DNA of 7,042 nt from the NCBI GenBank assembly GCA_016194625.1, contig JACQBB010000321.1, forward strand, positions 1 to 7,042. Direction: 5' to 3'. The position numbers were made by a program, and so were the translations under genes. Positions 6,514-7,042 of the stretch are shown piece by piece. The stretch's first letter is position 1; every line of letters starts with the position of its first letter. Source of the stretch: Elusimicrobiota bacterium. Its GTDB lineage: Bacteria > Elusimicrobiota > Elusimicrobia > UBA1565 > UBA9628. The notes under the pieces are model-generated. The model was not told the origin of the DNA and ran no database searches. It worked only from the letters and a program-made list of their open reading frames with translations.

Positions 6514-7042
6514 TCAGTCCGCGGCGTCCACGACGCGGGTGATCTCCGCGATCGTGGTGATGCCGGCGGCCGCCTTGCGCAGGCCGTCGAGCAGGAGCGG
6601 CTCCATGCCGCCCTTGACCGCGGCGGCCTTCAGGTCGTCGATGCTGCCCTTGCGCAGGATCGCCTCGCGCAGCGGCGGCGTGACCACGGCGGCCTCGAAG
6701 ATCAGCACGCGTCCGCGATAGCCGGTCCCGCGGCACGCGTCGCAGCCGGCGCCTTCCTTCAGGTTCGCCCACAGGTCCTGCGGGACCGCGATGCCGACCT
6801 TCTCCGCGCGGGCCGCGACGGCGGCGCGCTCCTCGGGCGTCGCCTCGTGCGGACGGACGCAGTCCGGGCAGATGGTGCGCGCCAGGCGCTGCGCGGTGAC
6901 GGCGGTCAGCGCCGAGGCGACGAGGAACGGCTCCAGGCCCATGTCGATCAGGCGGTTGACCGCGCCGAGCGCGGAGACGGTGTGGAGCGTGGTCAGCAGC
7001 AGGTGGCCGGTCAGCGAGGCGGACAGCGCGATCTCGGCCGTC
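6514..7042 (-). CDS. GspE/PilB-family secretion or pilus assembly ATPase, C-terminal part
   Basis: The last 175 residues of a gene that begins beyond the right edge; the first full codon starts at 7041. These ATPases are cytoplasmic hexamers that power pseudopilus or pilus assembly in type II secretion and type IV pilus systems. Visible residues open with TAEIALSASLTGH, then the conserved His segment TTLHT (17-21), then RLIDMGLEPFLVAS and AQRLAR. The C-terminal zinc-binding tetracysteine is intact: Cys58 and Cys61 (CPDC), Cys100 and Cys103 (CDACRGTGYRGR). The tetracysteine marks the GspE/PilB branch and argues against the retraction ATPase PilT, which lacks it. The usual TNDA after the conserved His reads TVSA here, closer to PilT. 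The Walker A and N-terminal domains are out of view, so GspE and PilB cannot be told apart. An internal ATG at 6942 is not the start, since homology runs through it to the edge. Confidence 0.93.
   Translation of the reverse strand, partial: TAEIALSASLTGHLLLTTLHTVSALGAVNRLIDMGLEPFLVASALTAVTAQRLARTICPDCVRPHEATPEERAAVAARAEKVGIAVPQDLWANLKEGAGCDACRGTGYRGRVLIFEAAVVTPPLREAILRKGSIDDLKAAAVKGGMEPLLLDGLRKAAAGITTIAEITRVVDAAD

Noticed and set aside
5507..6721. Plus-strand open frame of 404 residues opposite the caspase, lipoprotein and ATPase genes
   Set aside because: It spans three genes and two intergenic gaps on the other strand, and its composition is typical of antisense frames in GC-rich DNA.
6514..6942. 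A separate 142-residue protein starting at the internal ATG
   Set aside because: Clear GspE/PilB family sequence continues in frame upstream of this ATG to the window edge, so the ATG is an internal Met.
1..7042. CRISPR array, insertion sequence, tRNA or phage-related structure
   Set aside because: No regularly spaced repeats, no transposase or integrase, no tRNA-like cloverleaf, and no shift in base composition between genes were seen.

Overview
This is a very GC-rich, almost fully coding window. The longest gene-free stretch is 77 bases (6437-6513), so there is no gap over 300 bases. The genes point to a diderm (Gram-negative type) free-living bacterium: three proteins carry signal peptides ending in a lipobox, there is a GspE/PilB-type secretion or pilus ATPase, and there is a membrane CHASE2 adenylate cyclase. 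The phylum cannot be fixed from this sequence alone. Elusimicrobiota, a delta-proteobacterial-grade lineage or Acidobacteriota would all fit, and this is a guess. No rRNA, tRNA, CRISPR array, insertion sequence or phage gene was seen.

Left block (minus strand, read from 3504 down to 1). Three genes form a tight, translationally coupled operon: a CHASE2-class III adenylate cyclase (1390-3504), a small exported SH3-domain protein (926-1393) and an M48 zinc-metalloprotease lipoprotein (15-929). Both junctions are ATGA overlaps. A further gene may start at base 12 and run off the left edge. The layout suggests an envelope module in which an extracytoplasmic sensor makes cAMP and is co-produced with a secreted SH3 protein and a periplasmic protease.

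Centre. A divergent gene on the plus strand (3556-4395) encodes a ten-helix DMT/EamA exporter of the YddG-like type. The 51-base region between it and the cyclase has a -10-like hexamer facing each gene, only 6-7 bases before each GTG start. This suggests leaderless transcription, strongly for the exporter and ambiguously for the cyclase.

Right block (minus strand, read from 7042 down to 4402). The C-terminal part of a GspE/PilB-family ATPase enters from the right edge and ends at 6514. After 77 bases come a 206-residue lipoprotein of unknown function (5816-6436) and, 7 bases later, a 468-residue lipoprotein (4402-5808) with a C-terminal caspase-like (peptidase C14) domain and an intact His/Cys dyad. 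The N-terminal half of the caspase protein looks like a YajG-type lipoprotein domain, and the preceding lipoprotein shows a similar order of predicted elements. The most interesting part of the window is this pair, a surface- or periplasm-anchored caspase-like protein with a lipoprotein partner. The cyclase-SH3-M48 operon is second.
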